A stretch of 64,000 nucleotides of DNA from Marasmius tenuissimus (taxonomy: Eukaryota > Basidiomycota > Agaricomycetes > Agaricales > Marasmiaceae). Both the position numbers and the translations under genes were made by a program. Where the stretch lies: the NCBI GenBank assembly GCA_029532415.1, contig JAQOTA010000054.1:3658001-3722000 (forward strand). The letters run 5' to 3'. This document shows, piece by piece, positions 23,656 through 35,948 of the stretch. How positions within the stretch are numbered: position 1 is the stretch's first letter; each line of letters begins with the position of its first letter. The notes below the pieces were generated by a model. That model searched no databases and was not told the DNA's origin. It saw only the letters and a program-made list of their open reading frames with translations.

Positions 23656-23682
23656 CGCTCTCACGGTTGACGCGACCACGTG
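23656..23682. promoter_or_regulatory. 27-bp block with CACGTG upstream of RRM-like copy 2
   Basis: Exact inverted copy of 13072-13098. It lies 94-120 bp upstream of the start at 23562. Flanking bases differ between the two sites, so the identity is limited to this block. Confidence 0.5.
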
Positions 23683-24362
23683 TCCGGATAGAGTCCGCGT
23701 CAACGCTACGCAAAATCATAAAGAAAGGGCACTTGCAGAGTCTTGTACGATGGAGGGCGGTTACGCCCCACGCATAGAGCATTTTTCTCAGCGCGTACGA
23801 GTTCTAGAACGATTATCATGCCAGAAAAGAGCTTCAATATGTCCTTAATTTACAATCAAGGCACCTGTTTTTGGGATTGCTGAGTTGTCGAAGAACGTTT
23901 GATGGTTTTGGCCGAAAGCCCGAGTCGGGGCCTGAGCTCGCTCCTCTATGCTGCTCTCCCGCTGTTTATACACGGAATGTGAGCACTGACGCCGGAACTG
24001 AAGTGCCTCAATGCGGGTGTGAGTCAACGACTGCGCTTTATGATGGGCTTTTTCATTCATATTAGGATTCTGTCATATACTATCATTCCGAGATACAATG
24101 CATGTTAAACCTCCCTCTCTAAAGCGGGTTCTCAAATGCTGCCTCGAATGAGATGGAAAGTGTGGTTGGACCGTGCGTGGGAATAAGTCGTTTCTTTATG
24201 CCATCATCATCGTGATCAAAACTCTCACTGGCGGTGATAGACAGCGACTATACAGTGATCGCGACAAGCAGGATGGCATGGTGCATGTTCCTGAGAGCAC
24301 TAGCCTCAGCAGTATACAGCACTTTCCGCAGCTTGAAGGTTGACTCTTGATCCCTAACACAG
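23683..24362. other. Intergenic (divergent genes)
   Basis: Divergent promoter region of the RRM-like gene (minus) and hydrolase copy 2 (plus). No gene supported. Confidence 0.5.
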
Positions 24363-25726
24363 ATGGAACATCAGTCAATACGCCTCGAAATCCCCCATCC
24401 CGGCGAGCCTAATTCTGTCCTTGTTGGTATTCTGGAGCAGGCTCATGGCAGGGGAGGAAAGGACTCAAGTGAGGGAAAAGTTTGGCAGAAAGAAGCTGGA
24501 CGCGAAGGGAAGGAAAAGAGAAACATAGCTCTCGTATGTCCATGGGTTACCTGTGTCTAAACCCTCCAGTCTGATCGGTTTTCGACCCAGATTCTTCATG
24601 GCGTGGCAGGGTGCGTTTTTACATCGAGTACTCAGGGAGAAAACCTGATACACTGACCTCTGATGACACTTGGTAGCCACAAAGACTATCTCTATCAAAA
24701 ACGCCTGGCTTCTCGATTACCTATGGACTCATTTCGGTTTGACTTTCGGTACGTCCTGTCGTCTCAGGCCTCAAGAACCACCGTGACCTTACTCGGGGCC
24801 TGACCGGACTCATTCTATCTATAGTGGAAACCACGAATCATCGGGGCGCTGGAGCTCATCTGGGATGGAGAACGACGTCGAAGACCTTCGTACAGTGGTA
24901 GCTTTCCTATCGCAAACATACGGATATCACGTCGATCTCGTCATTGCGCACTCGAGAGGCTCCCTTGTTGGATTTCGCTGGATGTGCACCTTGACCTTAG
25001 CGGAAGGGGAGCGTTTTCCCTCGGGATATGTGAATTTGTCGGCCAGGTATAGGATGAAGGTGAGTTGGTCTGCTATTCTTCAACGACTCTTATTCCTCAA
25101 ACGCTCATTAATTTGATATTGAAGGATACTTACAGTACGTCTCTTTTCTCTCGTTTCTCCCCCCAGTTGCATCGCAATAAGAGACGAACTTGACCAATCA
25201 GATTCCTCGAACGTCCAGTTGTTCCGAAAATCCTTCAAGGAGCAAGGTTTTCACATATGGACACCTACCGTAGCCGGCAAAGTCGTGCAATACAAAATAA
25301 TCCCCGAAGACCTGGACCGATACATGAATTGGGATACTTCTCTGGTCTGGAATAACTTCCCACAGGATACGGACGTGTTGACGTTGCACGGCTTGAAGGA
25401 TTTAAACGTACCTCCGTGAGTTTGTTGTCCTCTTGATCTGCGTTCGGACTTCGTTCAAGACTGGAGCTAGTCTGGGCTCCCGATCATACCTATGTGCTCC
25501 CACTTAACTATCACCACTGCCCAGATATGAAGCCGTCATTTACTCCCGTGCCCTCGGTTCACGCGCGCCTGGAACCCACAGCCTCCATCTCGTCGAGAAC
25601 GCTGATCATAACTACACCCGACAGCAGGATGAAGTAATAGGCGCGATACTAGACTGGTGGGAGAGGAAACGGGCGAACACTTTGACGACGGGGGTTTGGA
25701 TGACCGGCGTAAAGGGCAAGCTTTGA
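24363..25726 (+). CDS. Alpha/beta hydrolase (copy 2)
   Basis: Predicted 307 aa from seven exons: 24363-24533, 24591-24610, 24677-24748, 24825-25059, 25125-25134, 25202-25415 and 25525-25726. Two exons are micro-exons of 20 nt (ILHGVAG loop) and 10 nt. Both are needed to keep the frame and are matched in copy 1: the 20-nt exon is also separate there, the 10 nt are fused to the preceding exon. Motifs are IRLEIPHP near the start, FDFRGNHE, nucleophile AHSRG, acid HGLKDLNV and His in ADHNYT. The C-terminal GVKGKL matches copy 1 (GAKGKL). No signal peptide. Likely a soluble esterase or other serine hydrolase; substrate unknown. It faces copy 1 in orientation across 14 kb. Confidence 0.83.
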
Positions 25727-28700
25727 CTTGTAGTTTGTGGCGGGTTTAGGGTCGACATATCGAGGTTGACGCCTCTATCTCCTTGGTCGAAGCGGCCCGT
25801 CAATGATTGAACAGGATTAAGGTCTTGCCAACTTACCTTGCCGATACCCTTCCCATTGCCCTGCCAATCCCGCCCTTCCACTGCCCCAGCCTCGAGACCC
25901 GTCGGAGCCTCATCAATCGTCACAGAATTTAACCGTCCATTCCCCACTCCTTCCCCGTCACATCCTTTTTTTTGTCTCTGCGCCCCGCCCTCCCGCCATG
26001 AGCTGGGTAGGGGTAAACGTCGTTGTATTGATATTTCCCATATTTCATTCGACTTACCCGGTGGTGTCTGATCTTATAGGCTTGCCTTCAGTGATATCAG
26101 CCGGGATATACAGTGCACATGTGAGTATGTGTATACGTATGGACGCGGCTCGTCCTTGTGTTTGTTCAATGTTGGGTACCCTGCCCTCTATCCGGCGTAT
26201 ACACTGATACAGTGTTCTGATCACTCTCCCGGCCTCTCTAGATACTACAGGCTATTCATTCATACAGTCATGGTGCGAGTCCGAGAGTGCTCAGATTACT
26301 TGGGCCATTGGACATTGGTTGGTTCCTGAATCATTCAGCAGTTCGTTTACTGTTCCTGTTTTCCCTCCAGGATCCAAGTAATCCAGCTCACATCTATGAT
26401 ATGATAGGTGTCAGTTGGGCTTTGGGGTGATAGGTTCCGTTCACTTTCCGCTCTCCGCATCCCGGTGTTTGATGCATTTGATGCCCCTCTGACTTACGAC
26501 TTACGAGAAAATCGGTGTCTACATCCTTGTCGTGTGGGAAAACGCGCGGAAGATGAAGTATATGAGTCTCAGTCACTCCAGACCGGCGAGCCGCAGCATT
26601 GGCACTGGGCATGAGTCAAAGGAGGCTTCGGAGTATATCTCCCGGGTTCTCACTTAGGCCGTTCAAGCTAGAGCTAGTAGTACTAGTATTATCAGCAATG
26701 GGAAATACTAAGGTGGAGATAGAGGTAAATCTAAGTAAGGCTGCGTGATATCTAATGCCCGATAAGTAGCACCAGCTAAGCATGTAGAGCCACGAATAAA
26801 TATAGAGTTTGGATGGTGATAGTAACATGATACAGTAGGTGACGGTTGTAACCCGTCGATGCACGATGGCAGAGTGTTCCGATTCGGCGGTCTTTCGTAA
26901 CTCGTCTCCTTCCCCTTCTCTCTCCAGCACCCATCTCATACTTCATTGATTACCCCCGCCCGTATCCTCTTGGAGTCGCAGTTTCCCCGACTTCTCTGCG
27001 TGATCGTATTACTGAGATTCTACGATACCTCTCCTTCCTCTCCGACGACTGGATCGAGGAAACGTCCTCGACCGATTCCATAAATTAATGTCGCGCCCAT
27101 CACGTCCGTGAGAGCAATTAGGCAAAACACGGCTACGATAGAGCGTCAAGCTCTGAACCGAAGCTTGTAGATTGCGTGGTTTCGAGTAGGGTAAGACTAT
27201 GCATAGTCGGGATGATTATAGGGTTGTGTTGGTAGAATAGGTCTATGAGAGAGATTCGAGAAGTGATGGCGGGCTTGGGAAGACAAAGAACACGAGCATG
27301 ATGGTGGCAGTTCATGACTCTCGTGAGTCGTGTAACGGTGGGATCGAGCGGTTTATGACCTAGAAAAACACGGGTCCAGTTGAAGACGCGCCGCCTCGTA
27401 CACCACCTTGGTTTCCGCCGGAGGGCTTAGTGTTTCCAGATTGCGACTGTCCTGACATGTTGGTGGGTAGTAGTGGGTCTAAAGGTGGTGGTGGTGGTGA
27501 CTGGAGGTTAGAGCAGACGTGTAGCAGACAACGTCAAAAGGACAATGGCGTCTAGAGGTGGAAGATAGGTGTAGAAGGCCCGAAGGGATCAGTACTGGTG
27601 CTGATTATGGGGATCATCTTCCAATTCCACAGCGCGTTTATATACGCCAGGTCGAACAGGGAAAAACCCAGGTGGCAGGCAACTTTCTCCGAAAACTTGC
27701 ATGAAAGAATTTGACACGCCCGTGTCTCCAAAAGGAAAAGAGCGGGACCGTATTACGGTGTTTTTTCTCTGCTGAATCTGTGCCCTCAATCGTGATTCCG
27801 GCAAGGGCCCTTCGTAAATTACTGATGACGACTTGTCATCAATGCAATGTGGAAATTATACAGTACGTTGGGTTCAGGGCGGTTCAGTGATCATTTAAAA
27901 AAGCACGATAGGTAATTCAATGCACTGCATCACTGAGACCTCGGCCAGCCTTGTTTTGCTGTCGCAAAACACGGACATCGCTGATTCAGGATTCCGAGTC
28001 ACTGCATCGACTTTCCCTTCCCTTCCCGAGCTGGGCGAAAGAGACGCTGACTTGGAATGATAGGTAGATCAGGACATTCATATGTAGGTCCGTTTGCGAT
28101 AAAACTGGAGAAAATGTAGAGCGTGGCTTTTCACCATGGCAGCATGTTTTTGCGCCAACACCGATCGCATCTCCGTAACCGGCGTACTTCTTATGGCGAG
28201 TTGCGGGCCCATCGGGAAGTAGGTTTCTAAACTTTCTAGCGGCCACCGCCGAAGAAGAGGACGATCTTGCTCGAGGCTTGCGTTGTTTGAGTTTGACGGG
28301 ACCTCGTGTACGTCGCGTCTGAGTTCCCCAAAGGATGCTTGTATGTGTGTGTGGATTTCTTTCCTGAAAAGTACATCGTTAGTCGGAAAATTGTATGATG
28401 GACTTGGTGATTGACCGTTACGGATCAAATGATGCAGCTAAATCTAGGGAACGAATTGTGGGCTCTCTCTATTCGTGCATCAAACCGACTAAATTGACAG
28501 CTAATATCCACTCCCACTACCCCTTCAGGGCCTTGGAGTGTATAAAATAATCAAACGACGGCGATCTCATGGTTATAGGTCAAAATAACCACTCGGAAGT
28601 ACGCGTCGTCCAAGCATTCTACATCCCATTTCCAACCATCATCAGCACGTATCGCGAGGACTTCGGTGGTTCTCGCACCTTTCTTTCCCTGAATTTCACA

Positions 28701-29516
28701 AAGGCTTTTGATTATATCCCCCGTTCAATTCACTTCTGAAGCATATATGGTCTAAGCCCGGAGACCTCTGGATCTGTTTAGTGTTCCGAACTACCTTACG
28801 GCGTCAGCCAGGAACATCTTTCCAGCGATTTTGTGCTGCCGGGGTTTCCATCTGATCTGCCGGCTTCTGGTGGTGCTACGAGACCTACGAGCGCGACTTT
28901 GACGCTGGTTCGCGACTATAGAAAAGGAAGACAGATCAACGAGCGTCCGCGAATCAAGGAGAGTCTGCAACGGAGGACACGTGTTGGGGAACGTCTCCAT
29001 TGTAAATAGCTATACCGTTAAACGAAGCAATCGGAGGTGAGAACGCATGGGCAAAGCAAGGCGAAGGGTTACCTTGTATTTCCTATCTCTCCATGATCAC
29101 CGCAACGGTGGCAAAGCCAACGTTATTCTATCGTCAACTGCTAGCGTCCACGCCACACGAACCAAACCGAAACGAAAGAATGTAAACCTGCCGAGTTACG
29201 AGGACCAAGGGTTCGCCTCGGGCGCCAGTCAAACCTGGGTTTTTGAGATGTATCTGTTTGAGATTTTATTCTTTCGACGTCGTAGATTGTTGCCGACGGG
29301 ACCAAATCTGTACGATAGGTACACCAGGTCGACACGAGTTTCCAGCTCGTACAGGTTGATAAGAATGATACACGCGTAAGATCTTCCCGAGCATGATATG
29401 GTGAGGCTTCGAAAGGGCACAATCGCAGATCTGACTCACCGATGCGAGTGCTACAAGTTCGCATACTGGACAACCAACATTAACTGTCAATCTCTGTACA
29501 CCCCCAAAACGAGGAC
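25727..29516. other. Long intergenic stretch, no confident gene
   Basis: About 3.8 kb. I found only short open frames without recognisable families (for example 28791-29000 minus and 29047-29379 plus) and one Gly/Ser-rich mini-frame listed separately. No tRNA, no rRNA and no terminal inverted repeats were found. A multi-exon gene with small exons could be hidden here. Confidence 0.4.
27360..27458 (-). CDS. Possible 32-aa Gly/Ser-rich small protein
   Basis: An ATG-to-TAG frame encodes 32 residues starting MSGQSQSGNTKPSGG, with a repeated GG-x-GG pattern and a short C-terminal PVFF. It is preceded by a pyrimidine-rich stretch in gene orientation. Composition (Gly, Ser, Asn, Gln) is coherent, but there is no family match and no paralogue in the window. 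It could be chance or a 3' exon of a larger gene. Confidence 0.25.
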   Translation of the reverse strand: MSGQSQSGNTKPSGGNQGGVRGGASSTGPVFF

Positions 29517-31024
29517 TCAATCGATTTCAACAACGAGCTTTCCTCTGGAATCGCCAGTCAGCGTTGAACGTAGACGCTATCACCGAAGGTCAGCTCACAT
29601 ATTAGCACTCTGTTCCATATCTTTATGCGCAGTCTGGATATCTTTCCAAGAATAAACCTACATATCGATCTTTTTGAGAAAACAAGGCGTAAGAGTGAGA
29701 CTCGTGTCATAATCACCTTATGGATGTATGTTTTCAATGGGCCACTACCGGCTTGTCCTGTGAGACCGGCTAGGAACTCTGACTTGAACCTGTGGTAACA
29801 TCAGTGGTTTGGCCGGCGATGACTGACTTATGAAAGTCTATTCACCGTTGAATAAGGTCCGATTGGTACTCCACAGATCGTGAACGCAGAGTAGTTCCTT
29901 GAATCCGGAGACGTTTGTACAACAATGCCTTCAAGTCAAATTCGGAGACCATAGTTCCTTTCGCCACGAAACGTCAGTTTACAAGCTCCTTGGGCACGTA
30001 ATGAAACAGACGAACCACTCAACGTCCCGAGCATAACCATCCGACCATCAAGGGCGAGGGACTCAATGTTCTTCTTCCAGTGGCTTTGACCCACAAAATC
30101 AACGACCACATTGACACCTTTGCCCTCGGTGATCGTGGTAACCTCGCGAGCAAAATCTTGAGTCTTGTAGTTTACAACATGGGTGGCCCCGTTGGGAATG
30201 GAGAGGAGCCAATCGAGCTTGTCTTTGGTTGAAGCCGTCGCGATAACCGTCTTCCTTCGAGGTAAAACGAAGTGAGATAAATAAATGCCGGGCACATCGA
30301 CCATCATAGATAATCAATTCACTCACGCTCCTTTGCTTCGAGCCAGCTGAATGGCAGCTATGCCGACTCCAGAAGCCGCGGCATGGATGAGAACGCTGTC
30401 ACCTTCAGCTACTTCCCCGTACATGACGATTGCCTGATATGCTGTACAGGAACAAAGTTATTGTAAGCATAATGATCTGTGGCGGTAATTTAGCTAAGGA
30501 ATGTTACTTGCCTGTCAGGAATGCCTCAGGGACGCTTGCTGCCTCCGTCCAAGAGAGGTGTGGCGGCCTTGGAATTAAGTGCGATGCAGGGACGGCGATG
30601 TATTCCGCATATGCACCCTAAATTGACGCGAAGAGGGATCGTCAAACCAATCCTCAATACCAAAACTGGCATAAGGACAAAATACCCACTCCACCGGCTA
30701 GCCCGAAGACCTCGTCGTCCAGCTTCCAGCCCTTTACGTCGTCTGCAACAGCGGAAATGTTGCCCGAGAATTCCACGCCTAGGAGGGTCGAAGCGCCTGG
30801 CGGGACGGGGTAGTGGCCTTCGCGTTGGAGAATATCCATACGATTCAGTGCAAATGACTTGATCTAGAGAAAACGATTAACACAAAGTACTTTCATCAGA
30901 TGTAATCTAGACCATCACGTACCTTCACCACAACCTGCCCCGCCTGCGGTACGGGGTCTGGAGCTTCTCCAAGGTACAGGTTCTCTGCAGGTCCTTTGCC
31001 GTCCTTTACGAGTATGGCGCGCAT
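29517..31024 (-). CDS. Zinc-independent quinone oxidoreductase (MDR family)
   Basis: Predicted 335 aa from nine exons: 31024-30923, 30863-30690, 30617-30512, 30441-30327, 30254-30016, 29957-29846, 29789-29717, 29657-29599 and 29544-29517. The start [12 protein letters not shown] is typical of the family. The N-terminal GroES-like part has [10 protein letters not shown] and [13 protein letters not shown]. The NADPH Rossmann motif is [14 protein letters not shown], followed by NYKTQDFA and VDFVGQ. The C-terminal half has [15 protein letters not shown] and ends GKLVVEID. It lacks the zinc-ligand pattern of alcohol dehydrogenases. Family members reduce quinones with NADPH in the cytosol. The third intron uses a GC donor (GCAAGT). 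An apparent stop at 29936 lies inside intron 5, so the gene is not truncated. Confidence 0.88.
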
Positions 31025-33376
31025 GATGGTGGTCAACGAAAGCGAGAAGGTGGGACGCCGATCTCAGCATCGCATACTTCAAGCATGATGTCACCCACGG
31101 CTCTCCGTTTGTTCCCGGTTATCCGGATAATTCCCAGGACCAAAGAATTCAAACGCGTCGCAACAGGTCGCAACGCGTTGACCGTTAGGAAAGGCGCTTT
31201 TTCCAGGCCCTGGCTTGGCTTGTGAAAAGATCACCAGTGAAACCACGCGATTCTCGGATGATCAGTACAAAAATATCCCGAGTGTCCTTGCGATAAATCT
31301 GTATGGGCCTGTCAGATTCTCATATCAGGCCACGAATAGCAGAGAAAGGATGTATCTATGTGCTCCCGCTCCGAATGCGACCCGTCAGTGACCAGTCCAC
31401 GCTCGGACCGGTAACGACCAACACACGCCACTCCGCAGCGTTTCCGCAGAGCGATATGGATCACGGTGGGTGCCAGACCCGTCGACAGTTTACCCCGCCA
31501 GTAAAATCCAGTCTCGGCTGCCCCGCCAAGTCCTGCGATGGACCTCGATGAAGCTCAATCTGGTTCGGACTCTGTTCAGTCATGGGAGACAGTTGCTGTG
31601 ATACTGGGGCTGTCGTAGGTACATTCCGCGCGCGTAGCAAGGCGCTCGGTGGACTCGGCGGCAGAGCTTGGAATTTGAATACCTTTACTTCGTCCCAAGT
31701 TTGTCCCACTCGTGACTTCCTTCCGAAATTGAAAGTGAGCAAGGTTTGACCGGCGCTTAGGCGTTGCCTGAAACATATCCTAGAAACGAGACCTTTTGTC
31801 AATGTATGTATAACAATAACACCAAGGGGAAGAAAACACACGCAATGTTCGGCAGAAGCTTCAACAAACCTGAAGGCCGTGTTTGAATGTGCGTCCTTGT
31901 TCTAATTCGCCTATCCAATCTTCAAAATGCCACGTTCTAGCTCAAACCTAGATCTGAATGAATTGTTGGTGAGTAAATTGTCCCAGAATAAGTGGGCGAC
32001 TATGTGACTCGACCTCTGATTCCTTCGTACACGCGAAAGGCTCGGGATATACAAGTCCCCGGAAGGAAACGGCGAACAAACGGGCTGAGGAAGCGTGGGC
32101 GGTGGATGGGAGATCCACAATGATTACAATGATGGACCACTGGAAGGGCGCTATACATTCATGATTCGAGAGTTGACCCGAAAGTTAATGAATCGCAGCC
32201 CGACCCTCTTGGTCCGAGCTTTGGTATAACATGAGCATTGCTTGCGAGTAAGTGGCGGATTCGAACTCCGAGGGCTTGAGAGGAATGGAGAAAGACATTT
32301 GGGTACACCAGAACTCGATATGATTCGAGAGCACAACAAGCCTTTTGCCCAACAAGTTGTTGATCAATTCGCGGTGTGACCAACGTGTGACTGACGCGTC
32401 GAGCGGAGTTTCAACGTTTGAGCTCCGGTGTTTATAGACCACGCAAATTTTTTTCCTGCCTTCGTCGTCCTTTTGTTTCCCTCTTCTTTTGTGTCTCGTA
32501 TATGGTGGGTGTTCGTTCTCATATATGTTTTCTTTTTCTGTGATGATTTTTGCTATGGTCCGTGTTTCCAAGAGGCGCTTGACACCGCCGACCATTCGTG
32601 CCGACAACCTTTTTACCTAGCTATCTGACCTTTCTACCCACCTCTTCTCCCTTCTCCATGGCATCTAACTAACCCTCCCCATTTCAGAACCAACCCCAAG
32701 TTCAACAGAGGAATGGAAGTTGTCATGCGTCTAAATATGAAGCTACATCGTCTTGTACCTTGTCACCCAATAACATTATGATTCTTTCTCCAAAAAAAAC
32801 TACAGCTCGAGTCCACCTCAGATCACACGAAGCATTACTCAGTGCAACCGCAGGGACACGTTGCATTGACGGACAACTTGAACGGATTGAAGTCTTCCCA
32901 CATTAGGCTGCGCAGCCCTCGTACCTTGGTAGATAGCCTTATCCACTTGCGGTAATCCGAGAAAAAAGGTTCATACGAAGCTCCCAGGAGGATACATGAA
33001 AATTAGACTCGAATCGGCAATTATGACTCTTTACGACGATAGTTACAGACGCTCACCCCGAAGCAGGATTAGTTCTGAGGTAGCTGCAATGGTACTGGTA
33101 ACAAACTCGTCTTTCACGGAAGTTTGACCTTCCTATCGTCAATTCACGCGGTTCGAACATCTGCAGAATATGGGTATGACGGCTTCCTTCCAACCTTCAT
33201 ATTGAACAATCGTTAATCAAAGACAGTGGTGACTAGCTAGTAGTATGCACTTTGGCCGCGCAAGCACGGCCAGGGTATCCATGAGACTCGCTCGAGATGA
33301 TATACACGGGGGCGGCGACGACGCTTCGCAAAGCGTTCTGCGCACGTCATTATGAAAATGCTTGGCCAGCTCGAAC
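31025..33376. other. Intergenic, no confident gene
   Basis: About 2.35 kb. A pyrimidine-rich block at about 32440-32640 followed by a CTAAC branch-like motif and TTTCAG near 32690 looks like a plus-strand promoter with a spliced leader. The frame after it (to about 32910) is open for some 70 codons but resembles nothing known. Open frames on the minus strand (31461-31841, 32185-32607) are also unassigned. Confidence 0.4.
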
Positions 33377-34389
33377 TTAGAGTGCGTTGAGTTGTTTCTA
33401 AGGAACAGAGAATAAGGTCAAAATCATACGAAACGCCAAGCAAAGAAATGAGAAAACGTACCAGGAAGGTAGTAGAAACAGCCGGGCACCCGACACCAGC
33501 TCCGTTCAAGTTCTGGAGGGTGACAAGGGAAGCCTGGAGACGTGCACGTTGGTCGTCCTTGGAGTCACCAGTCGGGAAGCTAACGGGAGCAGCTGGGTTC
33601 TTGACCGCATGTCCAGCAGCAACGTTGGCGTTCAATTGCTAAACACAATGATATGAGCAAAACCGTTCAAATGCAGCGATCAGAATGCAACTTACGTTGA
33701 TGAACTCGGCACGGTCGGGAGGGCAAGAGCAAGGAATCTTGGGAGCTCCAGGGATACCGTCACAGTCCCCAGTTCCAGTCGGGTTCAGACCACGCTGGTG
33801 TCCGAACTCAGGAATGAGAGCGGGGTTGATACCTCCAGCCTGAGCAGGAGCGGCAGGGGGTGGTGGGGGTGGCGGAGGAGCAGCCGGAGCAGCCGGTGGG
33901 GCAGCTGCCTTACCCTCCTGGATATCCTTCTGTTGCTGGAGGAATGTCGTGCTGACAGCGGGGCATCCCTGACCAGGTCCGTTAAGGTTCTGGAGGGTGA
34001 TCAAAGCAGCGCTGATACGAGCGAGCTGGTCCTCCTTGGAGTTGCCGGTAGGGAAACTGAGAGCAACAGATGGGTTCTTCACTGCTTTGCCAGCAGCGGC
34101 ATTGGCGTCGAGTTGCTAATAGCCGAAAGTAAGAAAGTAAGAATCTAGGAACGTTCATCTTCAGAGAACCATCACTCACGCGAATGAACTCGTCCCTGTC
34201 GGGAGGGCATGCACACGGGATTTTAGGTGCTCCCGGAATACCATCACAGTCGCCAGTACCTGTGGGGTTCAAGCCACGTTGATGACCGAACTGAGGTACC
34301 AGGTTCGGGTCGATGGCGCGTCGAACGGGAATCGCAGAAACAGATGCGAAGAGAGCCGAGGTCGCAATAAGAGCGGTCGTGAATTTCAT
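33377..34389 (-). CDS. Secreted protein with two tandem cysteine-containing repeats
   Basis: Predicted 275 aa from four phase-0 exons: 34389-34180, 34115-33696, 33638-33462 and 33397-33377. The signal peptide MKFTTALIATSALFASVSA is followed by RR (possible Kex2 site). Two repeats follow. Each has FGHQRGLNPTGTGDCDG, IPC-x-CPPDR, a NPxxxxSFPTG segment and TLQNLNG-xxx-GCPAVSTTF. They are joined by an Ala/Pro linker with a nine-proline run. Introns cut each repeat at the same place (after EFI-R/N), which fits internal duplication of an exon pair. Four Cys per repeat suggest disulphides. This looks like an uncharacterised secreted family of fungi; function unknown. A TATAAA lies 177 bp upstream. 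Confidence 0.8.
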
Positions 34390-34565
34390 TTTCGAGAGTC
34401 AAAGAGGATAAAGAGTGAGAGTGAGGTCTTAATGGAAACTAGCTTGTCTTTGAAAAACTGAAATGCGGCCTGCTTCAAGCAAGGACGTCCGAATCGACTC
34501 TGTCGAAAGAAGGGAGGTGAAGGAAGGAAGGGAAGGTGGGGTCCGTGGCATGATGGCTGCTCCGC

Positions 34566-34571
34566 TTTATA
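34566..34571 (-). promoter_or_regulatory. TATA box of secreted repeat protein gene
   Basis: TATAAA on the minus strand, 177-182 bp upstream of the start codon at 34389. Distance implies a 5' leader of roughly 140 nt. Inferred from motif only. Confidence 0.45.
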
Positions 34572-35948
34572 TGATGGCGATCAATTACAATCGCCATGCG
34601 GTCCCAGCTGATTCATGATTATGCCTTGCGGGCAAACACAGCTTCGTCTGACCCTTCTCACCATCTTCAATCAAGGGTTTCAAGGATTCACTGGTTGACA
34701 CGAGATTTTGTTGCCAGGTTCACCAGTCAAATGAATAGATACACATAAATTCCCATTCTTTACCGGTTGTGGCGTTCTGTCAGCCACGTTGGTAAAAACT
34801 GTATATAAACCGGACTTGACGCTCAATGGTTCGTCCACCTCACAAGTTGGCTAAACGGTGAATATCATTGACTTGACAATACGGACACGATCTGACAGTC
34901 AGAATCACTTTGATTCTGAAGATCAAAGAGAACCATAGCCACAACAGGTGTATCGCCCTTGGGCCGCCACGGGGAGGGCGGGAGTCAGGAGCATTTGATT
35001 GATATCTGAATAGTCTAAGAAACGGCAACACGGCTTGAGAGGAGGTCTTGATAGCAATAAATGAAACTCACCACAGGGAGGATTATGTACATGACCTAAA
35101 TAACCAAGAGTTGAGGTAGGACCCTTGTATTTAAACTGCTCGAAGCAGAGCTTCGGGATAGTTTGAAGAGACGAGGTTGAGCGGGTTCAGGTGAGAGAAT
35201 GTCACTGCTTGAGCGCTGAACCGGAGGTGTTTCACTTTCGTCGACTGTACGGGGTGCAAAGAAAGGGTCAGGGAAGTATTTCACTGATATTTAGATGCCA
35301 AGTCGTATATGGCCTCAAGCCGACTCCACCCAACAATCCCTTTGGGATACATTCTGGTACACCCAAGTATATTGAGGGTGCCGGTAGGCGTTCATTGTCA
35401 GCGCTGGGCTGGTGGTCCATTGACGCTCATTCAGCGGGAGCTGGTAACCGTATTGGCAAACCTGGACCGACAGCGCCAGACAGTGCCGTGAGTTGGACTT
35501 GATCCGGGTATTCCGTGTTTCAAGTGTTGGCATGACAGGCAGGCCGGGCAGGGGAGAAGAAAGCTATGCATCCGTGCTTTACAGGAGATGTAAGAAAGGG
35601 GAGTGCAAACAAAGTAAATGAATCACAATGCCCACCTGTACGATCCCTAGAAACGGCCAGACTCCAGAGAAGGGTTCCTTGGAAAGGTCTTCGAGATACT
35701 GTACTTTACAATTAGTATTCGGGCTTGAACGACCTCGTGACCAGATTGGAAGGGAGATGATCGTGCCGTGCGTTTCCTGCCTTCCTGTGCGCGATCCACT
35801 GACGGTGATCGCTGCGTCAATACTCTCGACCGTCTACGTCCATCAGCAGGCCAACAGCAGACTTGGGTTGAAACGTTTAAACGTTATCGAGGAGAGGGAC
35901 AGATCCGTCGTGACACAAGCTTCCATTGTACCTGACCTACAGTAACAA
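34572..35948. other. Intergenic, no confident gene
   Basis: Upstream of the secreted protein gene. Short unassigned open frames only. The right end (35942-35948, GTAACAA) is the left target duplication of the next element. Confidence 0.5.

Noticed and set aside
29936..30307. Apparent premature stop truncating the quinone oxidoreductase
   Set aside because: The stop lies in a 58-nt intron. Four further exons down to 29517 continue the family sequence in frame to GKLVVEID.
32245..32275. GGATTCGAACTCC-like T-arm suggesting a second tRNA
   Set aside because: The T stem does not pair and no anticodon or acceptor stem can be formed around it.
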